A DNA stretch of 64,000 nt from Actinomycetota bacterium (GCA_018673475.1 JABHCN010000048.1:62001-126000); one strand, 5' to 3'. Positions 26,224 through 34,288 are shown, counted from the first letter of the stretch. Numbers and translations are program-made. Notes: a model not told the origin generated them from the letters alone.

Positions 26224-27390
26224 TCAACCGTTGCTTGGAACGAGGACGAGTTCTCCCTCGCCGTCGAAGGCCAGGGCAGCCCGGCCGGAGAGGAGTTCCT
26301 CGACCGGTTCGCCCACAAGTTCGTGGCGCCATCCGTGGGCCATGCGGGAGCCCTCGTCGTTGCCGACGAGTGCTTCAATGTCGGATCGTGTGCCGACCAG
26401 GGCGGGGTCCATTTCGAGGTCACGGGCAAGTTGGGCCACCCATGCTGAGACGAGGGTCACCGCCGCCCTCAGATCGCGTTGTCGACCGTGCTTTCGGTCG
26501 TCACCGGGCTCCAGAGGTGGCAGATCAGCGGCGGTTGCAACGGCCCTCAGGATCCCCTCTGCGGTTTCGCCCTTGAGGTGTCTTCCGTCGACACCCCTGA
26601 CCCTCTTGAGAGCGTCACGTGTCGCCGGTGCCTTCTGTGCGATGGCCACGACCGCGAGGTCCGGAACTACGTGGCGGACAGGGATGTCGATCTCGGCGGC
26701 CCTGCGCTCTCTCCATGCGGCTACGGAGCGGGCCACGAGGCGTGCTTCTCCGCTGAGGCTCCGGGCCTCCTTGATCCGTCGCCAGGCATCCTCGGGTATG
26801 CGCCTGGTGATCTCTCGTGCGAGGAGTTCCTCGCATTCAGCGACAGCCCAGGCGAGACGCCCCCTCTCATCGAGTTCTGTCGTCAGGCGATCGTGGATCT
26901 CCAGTAGATGGGCCACATCGGATGCCGCATATTCCAGCTGTGATTCGGTCAAAGGGCGGGCCAACCAGTCGGTCAACCGGTCACCTTTGGAAAGCTTGAA
27001 ACCGAGTTCGTGCTGATGAAGTGTGGACAGCGACGGTGAGGACATTCCTTTGAACCCAGCAGCCAGCTGTGTGTCAAAGAGGTGTCGCGGAGCGGTTCCA
27101 CAGACGCGCTGGAATACCTCGATGTCCTGGCCGGCTGCGTGCATCACCCAGAGGGTCTCGGACTCCAGAAGAGTGGCCAGCGGAGCGAGGTCCAGTTCAA
27201 GGGGGTCGAGTAGAACCAGCCCTCCGGACCATGCGATCTGGATGAGTGCCGCCTTCGGGAAATAGGTTCGTTCCCGATGGAACTCGGTGTCCACGGCAAT
27301 GCGCTCCTCACCGCTGAGGGTTTCGAGGAGTGCAAGCAGTGCGGCCTGTTCGGTCAGCAGGTCCCAGGTCAGTTTCGGTTGGCGACTCAG
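26224..27390 (-). CDS. rnd: Ribonuclease D, probable CTG start
   Basis: A 3'-5' exoribonuclease of the DEDDy family that trims tRNA and other RNA 3' ends. The catalytic residues are visible: VDTEF (Asp34, Glu36), HAAGQDIEVF and YAASDVAHLLEIH; an HRDC domain follows (about 225-320). No ATG, GTG or TTG exists upstream of the GTG at 27294, but that codon is the valine just before the catalytic aspartate, so starting there would cut into the fold. A CTG at 27390 overlaps the rhodanese stop as CTGA and has AGGGGA six bases upstream. That adds 32 family-like residues, giving 388. Confidence 0.85.
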   Translation of the reverse strand: MSRQPKLTWDLLTEQAALLALLETLSGEERIAVDTEFHRERTYFPKAALIQIAWSGGLVLLDPLELDLAPLATLLESETLWVMHAAGQDIEVFQRVCGTAPRHLFDTQLAAGFKGMSSPSLSTLHQHELGFKLSKGDRLTDWLARPLTESQLEYAASDVAHLLEIHDRLTTELDERGRLAWAVAECEELLAREITRRIPEDAWRRIKEARSLSGEARLVARSVAAWRERRAAEIDIPVRHVVPDLAVVAIAQKAPATRDALKRVRGVDGRHLKGETAEGILRAVATAADLPPLEPGDDRKHGRQRDLRAAVTLVSAWVAQLARDLEMDPALVGTRSDIEALVGNDEGSRMAHGWRHELVGEPVEELLSGRAALAFDGEGELVLVPSNG

Positions 27391-27707
27391 GTCGGTTCCC
27401 CTGTCTCAACTGGTCGTCCGTTCTCAATCCAGGCAGCTGTGCCACCGGTGACGTTCACCGCGGTGAGGCCCTTACGTAGAAGGAAGTCAACGGCGGCCCG
27501 GCTCCGTCCTCCCTTTGCACAGATCACGTAGACGCTCCGATCTGGAGGGATCTCGCCAATCCGGTCGGGAAGGTCAGCCAGCGGAATGTGATGTGTTCCG
27601 TTGATCCTGCAGGCGGCGTACTCGTCCGGTTCGCGGACGTCGACCAGTGTCGCCCCGGCGACAAGCAGGTCCTCGAGTGCATCTACGCCGATTTCTGGAG
27701 TTTCCAC
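27387..27707 (-). CDS. Rhodanese-like sulfurtransferase
   Basis: A single rhodanese domain of 106 residues with the active-site loop C63-AKGG-R68 and the upstream DVREPDEYAACRINGTHHIPL segment. The frame is open from a GTG at 27737, but the GTG at 27707 has GGAAGGGAG just upstream. The loop is of the small single-domain sulfurtransferase type (GlpE/PspE-like). It lies between mobA and RNase D; sulfur transfer could relate to molybdopterin, but that is only suggested by position. Confidence 0.88.
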   Translation of the reverse strand: METPEIGVDALEDLLVAGATLVDVREPDEYAACRINGTHHIPLADLPDRIGEIPPDRSVYVICAKGGRSRAAVDFLLRKGLTAVNVTGGTAAWIENGRPVETGEPT

Positions 27708-27749
27708 TCCACTCCCTTCCGAGGTGCGGGGCGCCACCCTATCGGTCCG

Positions 27750-28364
27750 TCACCCGCGGTCGGAAACCGTCCAGGGGAGGTCCCCGGGGACGTCGGCATC
27801 GCGTGTGGTCGCTGGATCGATTCCGGCGACCTCCAGTACGGGAACCAGGTCGGGAAGGCTTCGTGGCGCCCTCACACCGGATTCGAACGCCTCTTCCAGC
27901 CGGTCCTTCAGCAAGAGTGGCCAGCACGCGTGGAGCCACTCGTGTTGAGAAGCCACGAGGGGCACCACGACATGATCGGGGTGTTCAGCGGCTGCTTTCA
28001 GGAGAAGCCGGATGGAGGTGCTGCTGGGTGCCAGCAGGTCGCATGCCAGTACCACGACATGGGTGAGGTCGGCACCGTCGAGTTCAGACATTGCCGTCAC
28101 TACCCCTCCCAACGGGCCCTCTCCGGCCCAGAGATCCGGGATTACACGGAGGTCCTCAGCTGAAAGGGAGGTCTCGCTGCGGCCGACTGCGATTACCTCG
28201 CGGGCTCCGGCACCATGGAGCGCGTCGGCAGCGAGGCGGAGCAGCGACAGACCGCCCGTCTCGACTGACGCGAGGAGGGCCTTGTCTGTGCCCATTCGTC
28301 TGCTGGTGCCGCCAATGAGGACAGCTCCGGCGAAGTCCGGTTGTCCGGAGTGTTCTCTGATCAT
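27750..28364 (-). CDS. mobA: Molybdenum cofactor guanylyltransferase MobA
   Basis: Attaches GMP to molybdopterin. The GT-A-type nucleotide-binding motif is clear near the N-terminus: AVLIGGTSRRMGTDKALL (about 14-31). GEGPLGGVVTAM and VVVLACDLLAP follow. The protein is 204 residues from the ATG at 28364; a TTG at 28379 is a possible longer start. It lies 34 bases after the pyk stop and is likely transcribed with it. No other molybdopterin gene is in the window. Confidence 0.88.
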   Translation of the reverse strand: MIREHSGQPDFAGAVLIGGTSRRMGTDKALLASVETGGLSLLRLAADALHGAGAREVIAVGRSETSLSAEDLRVIPDLWAGEGPLGGVVTAMSELDGADLTHVVVLACDLLAPSSTSIRLLLKAAAEHPDHVVVPLVASQHEWLHACWPLLLKDRLEEAFESGVRAPRSLPDLVPVLEVAGIDPATTRDADVPGDLPWTVSDRG

Positions 28365-28397
28365 CAGCGTCGAGGCCAACCGTGCACCACCCGGAAC

Positions 28398-29837
28398 TCA
28401 GGCAGCAGGTGACACAATCTCCAGACGAAGGACGTTTGTTGAGCGGGAGCGGACGTTGGTTCCAGCCAGGACTCCAACCAGTTCCCCGGGTTCGACGTGA
28501 CCGGCATCGCGTGCGGTGGCGATGGCGCTGGCCACCCGCTCCTCGATGTTGCCCTCCTCCGCGAGGTGGAGAGGCTCGGTTCCCCAACTCAGGGTGAGTT
28601 GACCAACGGTACGCCTGTTGGCGCTGAAGCCGAGAATGCGGGCTCTGGGACGAAAGCGTGCCATCGAGCGCACGGTGAATCCGGACCCTGATATGCACAG
28701 CACTGTCTTGACGCTCAACTCGGCCAGCGCCCTGGCTGCAGCCATGGTCATGGCATCGGTGATTGCACCGTCAGGCTCCCCCCTGTCTGTCAACCGCAGA
28801 TCGGACAACTCTGATGCCCACGACCGGTGGTCGAACTCGTCGTCTGCGCGCTCGGCGATCCGCGACATTGTGGCGACAACGTTTACAGGGTCACTACCGA
28901 TTGCGGTCTCCCCTGAGAGCATCACTGCGCTTGAACCATCCCAGACTGCGTTGGCCACGTCTGAGACCTCGGCCCGTGTCGGTTCCGGGTTGGTGATCAT
29001 GGTCTCAAGCATCTGGGTCGCCGTGATAGCGGGGCGCCCGAGTGCGATGCATTCCCTGATGATCTCCTTTTGCAGAATCGGCAACTCCTCCAGGCGGCAC
29101 TCGTTGCCCAGGTCGCCGCGGGCCACCATGACCGCCCCGGAGGCTTCGATGATTGCGGGAAGGTTCTCGATGGCCGCCCTGGTCTCGATCTTGGCTACCA
29201 CGAGGGGGCCGGTGGGATGCGACTCGACAGGCAACCTCATGAGGTCTTCTGCCGAGCGGACGAATGACACGGCCACCATGTCGACGTCGAGTTCAAGGAA
29301 GCGCTCGAGTGAGGAGAGGTCCTCGACGGTCGGTGCCGTAATCGACAACCTGTCAGAGGGCACGTGGACACCGGGTCGACCACTCAGGAATCCGCCGTGC
29401 ATAACCCTCGCCAGCAACTGGTCACCGTCTACCTCGCTGACCTCGAGGATCACCCGGCCGTCACCGATGCTGAGCCTGTCGCCGGCAAGGACATCGTCCA
29501 GGAGGCTCTCGTAGTCGACCTCCATCACCGATGCGGTGCTCTTGCCGCTTCCGACGGTCAACTGGATCTCAGACTTCTCTACGATCGCCACCGAGTCCTC
29601 GCCGAAGGATGCTGCCCGTACCTTCGGCCCGGGGAGGTCCACGAGGATTCCGACCGGTCTGCCCTCTTCAGCAGCGATTCTCCGGATGGTGGTGAGGCGC
29701 TCGACCGCCTCGTCAAGCGTTCCGTGGGCCAGCCCGAGCCTCGCTACATCCATTCCAGCGCGCACGAGGTTGCGAAGTGTGGCCTCGTCCTCGGATGCAG
29801 GTCCGATTGTGGCGATGATCTTGGTCCGTCTGGCCAT
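28398..29837 (-). CDS. pyk: Pyruvate kinase, potassium-independent signature
   Basis: Catalyses phosphoenolpyruvate plus ADP to pyruvate plus ATP. The barrel motifs are intact (VAKIETRAAIENL, VARGDLGNE, ITATQMLETMITNPEPTRAEVSDVANAVWDG) and the C-terminal domain is complete (479 residues). The usual RLNFSHG is RLGLAHG here (Gly35, Ala37), removing two potassium ligands, and the usual DTKGPE is DLPGPK (Leu68, Lys72). A lysine at the Glu117 position marks potassium-independent enzymes. TAGCGT six bases before the ATG points to a leaderless start. It is first in a run with mobA, rhodanese and RNase D. Confidence 0.95.
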   Translation of the reverse strand: MARRTKIIATIGPASEDEATLRNLVRAGMDVARLGLAHGTLDEAVERLTTIRRIAAEEGRPVGILVDLPGPKVRAASFGEDSVAIVEKSEIQLTVGSGKSTASVMEVDYESLLDDVLAGDRLSIGDGRVILEVSEVDGDQLLARVMHGGFLSGRPGVHVPSDRLSITAPTVEDLSSLERFLELDVDMVAVSFVRSAEDLMRLPVESHPTGPLVVAKIETRAAIENLPAIIEASGAVMVARGDLGNECRLEELPILQKEIIRECIALGRPAITATQMLETMITNPEPTRAEVSDVANAVWDGSSAVMLSGETAIGSDPVNVVATMSRIAERADDEFDHRSWASELSDLRLTDRGEPDGAITDAMTMAAARALAELSVKTVLCISGSGFTVRSMARFRPRARILGFSANRRTVGQLTLSWGTEPLHLAEEGNIEERVASAIATARDAGHVEPGELVGVLAGTNVRSRSTNVLRLEIVSPAA

Positions 29838-29843
29838 CAGTCC

Positions 29844-29849
29844 ACGCTA
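29844..29849 (-). promoter_or_regulatory. -10 hexamer TAGCGT for leaderless pyk
   Basis: TAGCGT ends six bases before the pyk ATG. Confidence 0.55.
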
Positions 29850-29925
29850 CCGGTCGAGGATCGGCTGAGGTCTCCGTCTGCCTGATTGCCGTCATGCCTG
29901 TGGGGCCCTTCCTGCGCGCTACGGG

Positions 29926-29931
29926 TACGGT
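29926..29931 (+). promoter_or_regulatory. -10 hexamer TACGGT for the leaderless glycerophosphodiesterase gene
   Basis: TACGGT is followed by CGATGGC and the ATG at 29939. Nearly the same block precedes the acyl-CoA dehydrogenase ATG at 37286. Confidence 0.5.
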
Positions 29932-29938
29932 CGATGGC

Positions 29939-30712
29939 ATGGTTCCTCCGTCTGGCGCCGACAGCCATCCGTTCCTGACGCATCCCGGCGTCCTGGCATT
30001 TGCCCATCGTGGTGGTACCGGCGACTGGCCCGAGAACACCATGGCTGCGTTTGCCCACGCTGTGGACCTTGGTTTCACCTACCTGGAGACCGATGTGCAC
30101 CTGACCGCTGATGGCATCGTGGTTGCATTCCACGACAGTTCGCTAGACAGGGTGAGCGATTCCGTGGGACTGATCTCAGGACTCTCGTGGGACGAGGTGT
30201 CACAGGCTCGCGTTGGTGGAACCGAGGGCGTGCCACGCCTGTCGGACCTGTTTGAGGCGTTCCCCGCGGCGCGCGTGAACATCGACCCAAAGGACGATGC
30301 AGTGGTCGATGCGCTTGTCGAGGTGATTCGGGATCACGACGCCTTGGCCAGGGTCTGCATCGGAGCCTTTTCGGATCGGAGAATCGAGCGGTGCCGCGAT
30401 CTGCTGGGTGCCGGGCTCTGCACGTCGGCAGGTCCGGGAGCCACGGCCCGTTTCCGCCTGGCCAACTTCGGCATCCCGTTCAGTGCCCCACCGTGGCGTT
30501 GTCTCCAGGTGCCGGTGAGATCGAGGGGTGTTCGCATCGTTGACAGGCGGTTCGTCGAGCATGCCCACCGTATGGCGCTACAGGTCCATGTCTGGACCGT
30601 CGATGATCCTGATGAGATGCACGCTCTCCTTGATCTGGGGGTGGACGGGCTCATGACCGACAGGCCGGCTGTTCTTCGGGATGTGCTCTTTGAGCGCGAT
30701 CAGTGGGCCTGA
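29939..30712 (+). CDS. Glycerophosphodiester phosphodiesterase family protein
   Basis: Hydrolyses glycerophosphodiesters to glycerol 3-phosphate and an alcohol. The 257-residue GDPD barrel has AHRGGTGDWPENT (catalytic His-Arg and Glu), YLETDVHLTADG (metal ligands) and VVAFHDSSLDR (catalytic His), and ends in HVWTVDDPDEMHALLDLGVDGLMTDRP. It has no signal peptide, so it is cytoplasmic. The open frame extends to an ATG at 29894, but the ATG at 29939 is preceded by a leaderless promoter block. It is divergent from pyk. Confidence 0.92.
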   Translation: MVPPSGADSHPFLTHPGVLAFAHRGGTGDWPENTMAAFAHAVDLGFTYLETDVHLTADGIVVAFHDSSLDRVSDSVGLISGLSWDEVSQARVGGTEGVPRLSDLFEAFPAARVNIDPKDDAVVDALVEVIRDHDALARVCIGAFSDRRIERCRDLLGAGLCTSAGPGATARFRLANFGIPFSAPPWRCLQVPVRSRGVRIVDRRFVEHAHRMALQVHVWTVDDPDEMHALLDLGVDGLMTDRPAVLRDVLFERDQWA

Positions 30713-30770
30713 CGCACCCAACCCCGGGGAAACGACCGGGCACCGGCGCTGAAAGTTGTGCAACCGCTGC

Positions 30771-30776
30771 CAGAAT
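30771..30776 (+). promoter_or_regulatory. -10 hexamer CAGAAT for the leaderless membrane-protein gene at 30783
   Basis: CAGAAT is followed by six bases and the ATG at 30783. Confidence 0.4.
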
Positions 30777-30782
30777 GCGTCG

Positions 30783-31187
30783 ATGAACGATCTGGGCCTG
30801 TCTGAGATCCGCCTCTTCCTTCACCTGCTCGGCGTAGCGGGTTGGGTAGGTGGCCAGTTGACCATGGCAGCGATGGTGCCTGTTCTGCGGAGGCTCGACC
30901 CGGATGCCCCGCGGATTGCTGCGAACCGTTTCGGTCGCGTGGCATGGACGTTCTTCGCCCTGGCCGTCTCGACCGGCATCTGGAACCTGTTCGAGGTGAG
31001 TCTGTCCGGCCGGGACACCGCCTATCTGACGACCCTTCTGGTCAAGTTGCTTCTTGTGGGCCTGTCTGGAGGTGCCGCTGCGGTACACAGCAACACCTCC
31101 TCGGTCGCGGTCCGGGGCTTCACCGGCGCACTGGGCGTTATGGCGGCTCTCGGTGCGCTCCTGATGGGCGTGGTCCTTTCCTCCTGA
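30783..31187 (+). CDS. Integral membrane protein, CopD-like
   Basis: A 134-residue protein with about four membrane helices. The start EIRLFLHLLGVAGWVGGQL with a His early in helix one, and repeated small residues, resembles the CopD-like/DUF2269 group of actinobacterial membrane proteins; the match is by layout, not by a specific motif. The open frame starts at a TTG at 30756, but the ATG at 30783 follows a leaderless hexamer. No copper gene is adjacent, so no substrate is suggested. Confidence 0.72.
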   Translation: MNDLGLSEIRLFLHLLGVAGWVGGQLTMAAMVPVLRRLDPDAPRIAANRFGRVAWTFFALAVSTGIWNLFEVSLSGRDTAYLTTLLVKLLLVGLSGGAAAVHSNTSSVAVRGFTGALGVMAALGALLMGVVLSS

Positions 31188-31929
31188 GACCCCCCGGACA
31201 CTCCCAACTGGACCCGAATTTGCGGCGCTCTGTGGAATAACTGTGCAAATCATCTGACGATTCTGGGGATATCACCGTTCTTTCTGGGGAAATGCCCTAA
31301 ACGAGTTGACGAAGTCGTCGCCGTTGCGCATGATGCTCCCCACGCCGAACACGGCGAAGGGATTCGGAACCGGACGGAACCGACACCCGAAGCGGGAGCG
31401 AGCGCAAGCTCTGCATCCGCCGAGGAGTGTCGAGACCCTGGGAAAGGCCTGGAGAAGTGTTCGGGGAGGACCGCAACCACGTTGCCTCTGAAGAGGGGCA
31501 GCGGGTCGGCCAGAGACACGGAGGTGTCGAGGCCGGTGGGGCGAGGTCGGGTCGCAAGGCCCGGAGGAGCACCATCGGGTGAGGCGCCAACCGGCTCAGG
31601 TTGATTCTGGGTTGTGCCGCTGCCCTCGGGCGGTGGTACCGACCTGGTGGGAGTGGAACGAAAGGAGCGGCTCCGAGGAGTTGACCGGTTCGCCGGGAGG
31701 CTACTTGGAGCCGTTTCCGCGTTCCGGAACGACAATTTCGGTCCGGCCGGCCGCCCCGACCACCTCTCCGGGAATGTTACATGATCGCAACACTGCACCC
31801 CGGGATGTTGCAGTAATGTTTCGCTTGCATCCACCCCGAAAATGCGCAAGCCTCCTAGCGTTGCTTCACACAACCAGATCCGGCTCGATCCCGAGTCGGT
31901 AGCTGACAAACAAAAAGGGGTACACCACA
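31188..31929. other. Non-coding stretch of 742 bases
   Basis: This is the largest gap in the window. A frame of 229 codons is open on the minus strand (31250-31939), but it is Pro/Ser/Arg-rich, shows no domain and would run into the next gene start, so I do not call it. I searched by eye for RNase P, tmRNA, SRP and tRNA signatures and saw none. Around 31787-31814 a nested pair of inverted repeats is present. The 3' end holds the promoter and leader of the next gene. Confidence 0.5.
31787..31814. repeat. Nested inverted repeats, possible operator
   Basis: GCAACA (31787-31792) mirrors TGTTGC (31806-31811), and ACTGCA (31792-31797) mirrors TGCAGT (31809-31814), about 115 bases before the next start codon. 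It could be an operator or alternative hairpins. Confidence 0.35.
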
Positions 31930-32250
31930 ATGATGTCAACCATCCTCACCCTGATCGTCATGGCGATCATTTTCCAGGGTGTTGTGGCAGTTCTGGACAG
32001 CATCCTCGACACCGCCGGTGTCAACAGCATGCTCAAGGGCCTGCCCGTCATCGGTTCCAACCTGACTCTGATCTGGGCGTATGTCTTCGTCCTGATCAGC
32101 GAAGTCGGAGGCTTCGGCTTCGGTGCGTCGACAGAGGTGCTGGGACTTGGTGATCTTGGTACCGACATCGGAACGGCGCTGGCAATAGTTGGCTTCATTC
32201 CGATCAAGGACGCAGCAATCAGTGCGCTGGGCAAGGGCCTGGCACGCTGA
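31930..32250 (+). CDS. Small membrane protein, unknown
   Basis: A 106-residue hydrophobic protein with a strong N-terminal membrane segment (about 3-25), a second one (about 42-62), and a glycine-rich amphipathic C-terminal part. No family recognised. AAAGGGG lies about nine bases before the ATG, and a strong terminator follows 14 bases after the stop, so it is a single-gene unit with a long upstream region. These features favour a well-expressed gene. Confidence 0.75.
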   Translation: MMSTILTLIVMAIIFQGVVAVLDSILDTAGVNSMLKGLPVIGSNLTLIWAYVFVLISEVGGFGFGASTEVLGLGDLGTDIGTALAIVGFIPIKDAAISALGKGLAR

Positions 32251-32264
32251 CCTTCGTTCAGCCC

Positions 32265-32306
32265 GGAAGCCCCGTCGCCCCCGGGTGGCGGGGCTTCCGC
32301 CGTTTT
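32265..32306 (+). terminator. Rho-independent terminator
   Basis: GGAAGCCCCG (32265-32274) pairs perfectly with CGGGGCTTCC (32289-32298), followed by GCCG and TTTT. Confidence 0.85.
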
Positions 32307-32335
32307 CGACCACCTACCCGGCGGTCTTCACCGTC

Positions 32336-32341
32336 TAGCCT
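32336..32341 (+). promoter_or_regulatory. -10 hexamer TAGCCT upstream of the nucleotidase gene
   Basis: TAGCCT is followed by seven bases and then an ATG at 32349, which opens a seven-codon ORF. Confidence 0.5.
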
Positions 32342-32348
32342 CTACCGG

Positions 32349-32372
32349 ATGCACCAGGTAGATGAGCGATGA
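32349..32372 (+). CDS. Seven-codon upstream ORF, possibly leaderless
   Basis: The ATG at 32349 sits seven bases after a TAGCCT hexamer and encodes MHQVDER. Its stop TGA (32370-32372) overlaps the ATG of the following gene at 32369 as ATGA. If the transcript is leaderless, ribosomes would load on this ORF and pass to the nucleotidase by coupling. AGGTAG within it could also serve as a weak ribosome-binding site for the downstream gene, in which case the ORF would not matter. Confidence 0.35.
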   Translation: MHQVDER

Positions 32373-33019
32373 GCGACGAGCAGCCGAACCGCCCATACGT
32401 CCTCGGCGTTGATCTGGATGGCGTCTGTGGCGACTACACCGCGGCATTCCGTTCCGTTGTCGCCCACGAGACCGGTGTCTCCGAAGAGTCCCTTCCGCTG
32501 CTGCGATCCTGGGACTTCAGCGAATGGGGCATGTCGGCCGAGGACTTCGAGCGACTCCACTTCCTGGCGGTCAGCGAACATCGCATCCTGCGCTCTATGC
32601 CCGTCATCGACGGCACCTCGGAGACACTCTGGAGGCTCTCCGACATCGGAATCTGGATTCGGGTGATAACCCACCGCCTCTACGTGAACTGGACCCACGC
32701 CACGGCAATAGCCGACACAGTCGGATGGCTGGACCATGCCCGAATCCCCTACCGGGACATCTGCTTCCTGGGGGCCAAACCTGAGGTCGAAGCTGATCTC
32801 TACATCGACGACGGGCCACACAATGTCGAGGCCCTGCGCTCCTCAGGCAACCAGGTCATTGTCTTTGACGCTCCCTACAACCAGCATCTCGATGGCCCCA
32901 GGGCACACGACTGGCTGGAATGCGAACAGCTGGTCCTGGCAGACGCTGCCGAACGCGGCTTTGAACTACAGGTCCAGCTTCCGGGCCTCGAGGCCGGCAC
33001 GGACCGGCTTGGCCGCTGA
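32369..33019 (+). CDS. HAD-family 5'(3')-nucleotidase-like protein
   Basis: A 216-residue HAD phosphatase with the nucleophile motif DLDGVCGDY (Asp15, Asp17), a helical cap with WDFSEWGM, the threonine motif VITHRLY and the acidic motif DLYIDDGPHNVEAL. The pattern fits the NT5C 5'(3')-deoxyribonucleotidase group, which removes phosphate from deoxynucleoside monophosphates; the exact substrate cannot be read from the sequence. It is convergent with the nucleotidyltransferase gene 12 bases away. Confidence 0.82.
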   Translation: MSDEQPNRPYVLGVDLDGVCGDYTAAFRSVVAHETGVSEESLPLLRSWDFSEWGMSAEDFERLHFLAVSEHRILRSMPVIDGTSETLWRLSDIGIWIRVITHRLYVNWTHATAIADTVGWLDHARIPYRDICFLGAKPEVEADLYIDDGPHNVEALRSSGNQVIVFDAPYNQHLDGPRAHDWLECEQLVLADAAERGFELQVQLPGLEAGTDRLGR

Positions 33020-33030
33020 GACAGCCGACC

Positions 33031-33861
33031 TCAGCGGCCGCTGGCAAACGCCCTTCGGGCCACCGCCAGATCGTCGGGATTGGTGATCCCCATCCAGTTC
33101 TCCTCCGACCGCACGACGTCGACTCTCACAAGACCCTGGGCTCGCTGCTGCTCGATTGCCTCAGGAAGCAGAAACTCGATGTCCTCGTCGTCGGAGTTGA
33201 CTGAGTAGAACTCTGTCCACTGCCGATCCAGTTGGTCCAGTACCCGGCGAGGCAGCCCCCACAGGTTCATCGACACCGGGGTGTCGGGGTGAAGTCGACC
33301 AGGGGGATCCTCGGCATGGATCTGGGCTCCAATCCTTCGGATCCCGTGTGTCTCGACGAGCCCGACGAGGCGACTGCCCTCCAACTCGCACACTCCGCGC
33401 GACACCGAACCTCCCGGAGAGAGTGTTCCCTCGAGGTCATAGGCCACGAGGACAGTCCGCTCCTCGTCGGCGTCGGAGAGCCCCTCGGCTGCCAGAGCCG
33501 ATCCGCCCGTTCCGTAGTAGTCGTCGGCGTTGAGAACGACCAGCGAACCTCTGCTGGTCGCTGCGGCGCAGAGCACGGCATGGCCGGTTCCCCATGGTTT
33601 GGAACGCGCCGGGCCAAAGGTGTCCTGATGGACGACACGGATATTGGACGATGAATGGTCCTGAGTCCCCAGGTGCTGGCTGAGAAGAGCATCAAGATTG
33701 GTTCTGGCGACTATTACAACCTCGTGGATGCCCGACTCTGCCGCATCCGTGATCGCCAGGTCGAGGAAGGTCTCGCCGCCGGGACCTACCGGAACCAGTT
33801 GCTTGTCGCCACCGAACCGGGTGCCCAGCCCTCCCGCCATGATCACAAGGGTGGGGCTCAC
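33031..33861 (-). CDS. GT-A-fold nucleotidyltransferase, substrate unknown
   Basis: A 276-residue protein with the sugar-nucleotidyltransferase signature MAGGLGTRFGGDKQLVPVGPGG near the N-terminus and VVLNADDYYG, the metal-binding acidic motif, in the middle. The C-terminal part (about 180-276) is specific to a group of uncharacterised bacterial nucleotidyltransferases. The GTG at 33861 has GAGGTGG about seven bases upstream; another GTG at 33879 lacks one. It stands alone between convergent and divergent neighbours. Confidence 0.82.
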   Translation of the reverse strand: MSPTLVIMAGGLGTRFGGDKQLVPVGPGGETFLDLAITDAAESGIHEVVIVARTNLDALLSQHLGTQDHSSSNIRVVHQDTFGPARSKPWGTGHAVLCAAATSRGSLVVLNADDYYGTGGSALAAEGLSDADEERTVLVAYDLEGTLSPGGSVSRGVCELEGSRLVGLVETHGIRRIGAQIHAEDPPGRLHPDTPVSMNLWGLPRRVLDQLDRQWTEFYSVNSDDEDIEFLLPEAIEQQRAQGLVRVDVVRSEENWMGITNPDDLAVARRAFASGR

Positions 33862-34072
33862 CGGGATCCACCTCTGCACATTCCCGGAGCATCGGGCCTG
33901 TCGGCGGAGGCCGATGTCTCAGGGGTCGCGTCTGGTGACAGTTCCATGCTGCCCCGGACGATACATCCCCGACAGGGGCGCCCTCAGGCGGCTTGAGGCA
34001 CCCGAGGGGTGGACCCCCACCCGGGCCACTCCCTGTGACCGATGCCATCTATCTATCGCCATCCGGTTCGGC

Positions 34073-34078
34073 TATCTT
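34073..34078 (+). promoter_or_regulatory. Possible -10 element of the gcvP leader (TATCTT)
   Basis: TATCTT lies about 25 bases before the first aptamer; no strong -35 is visible. Confidence 0.35.
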
Positions 34079-34099
34079 GTGCGTTGCTGACATAACCCC

Positions 34100-34288
34100 T
34101 GTGGGAGAGACCCCGGCTGGACCGGGGCGCCGAAGGAGCAACCGCCCTCGGAAACTCTCAGGCGCCTGGACCGCGGGGGCTGGCAACTCTGGAGAGAGAT
34201 CGGCAGCGACCGGTCCACCGACGGGGCAAGCCTGACTCGGGGCAGTTCCCCATTTCAGGTCCATCTCTCAGGTACCGGACAGAGGAGG
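34100..34288 (+). ncRNA. Tandem glycine riboswitch upstream of gcvP
   Basis: Two glycine aptamers lie in series. The first (about 34104-34190) has GGAGAGACC, GCGCCGAAGGAGCAACC and GGAAACTCTCAGGCGCC. The second (about 34190-34288) has GGAGAGAG, CACCGACGGGGCAAGCC and ATCTCTCAGGTACCGGACAGAGG. These are the conserved core sequences of the class. The aptamers lead directly into gcvP, so glycine should switch on its own cleavage. The leader of gcvT and gcvH elsewhere in the window lacks such an element. Confidence 0.93.

Noticed and set aside
31250-31939. 229-codon minus-strand frame in the intergenic region
   Set aside because: Composition is Pro/Ser/Arg-rich with no domain, and it begins inside the next gene; kept only as an open question.
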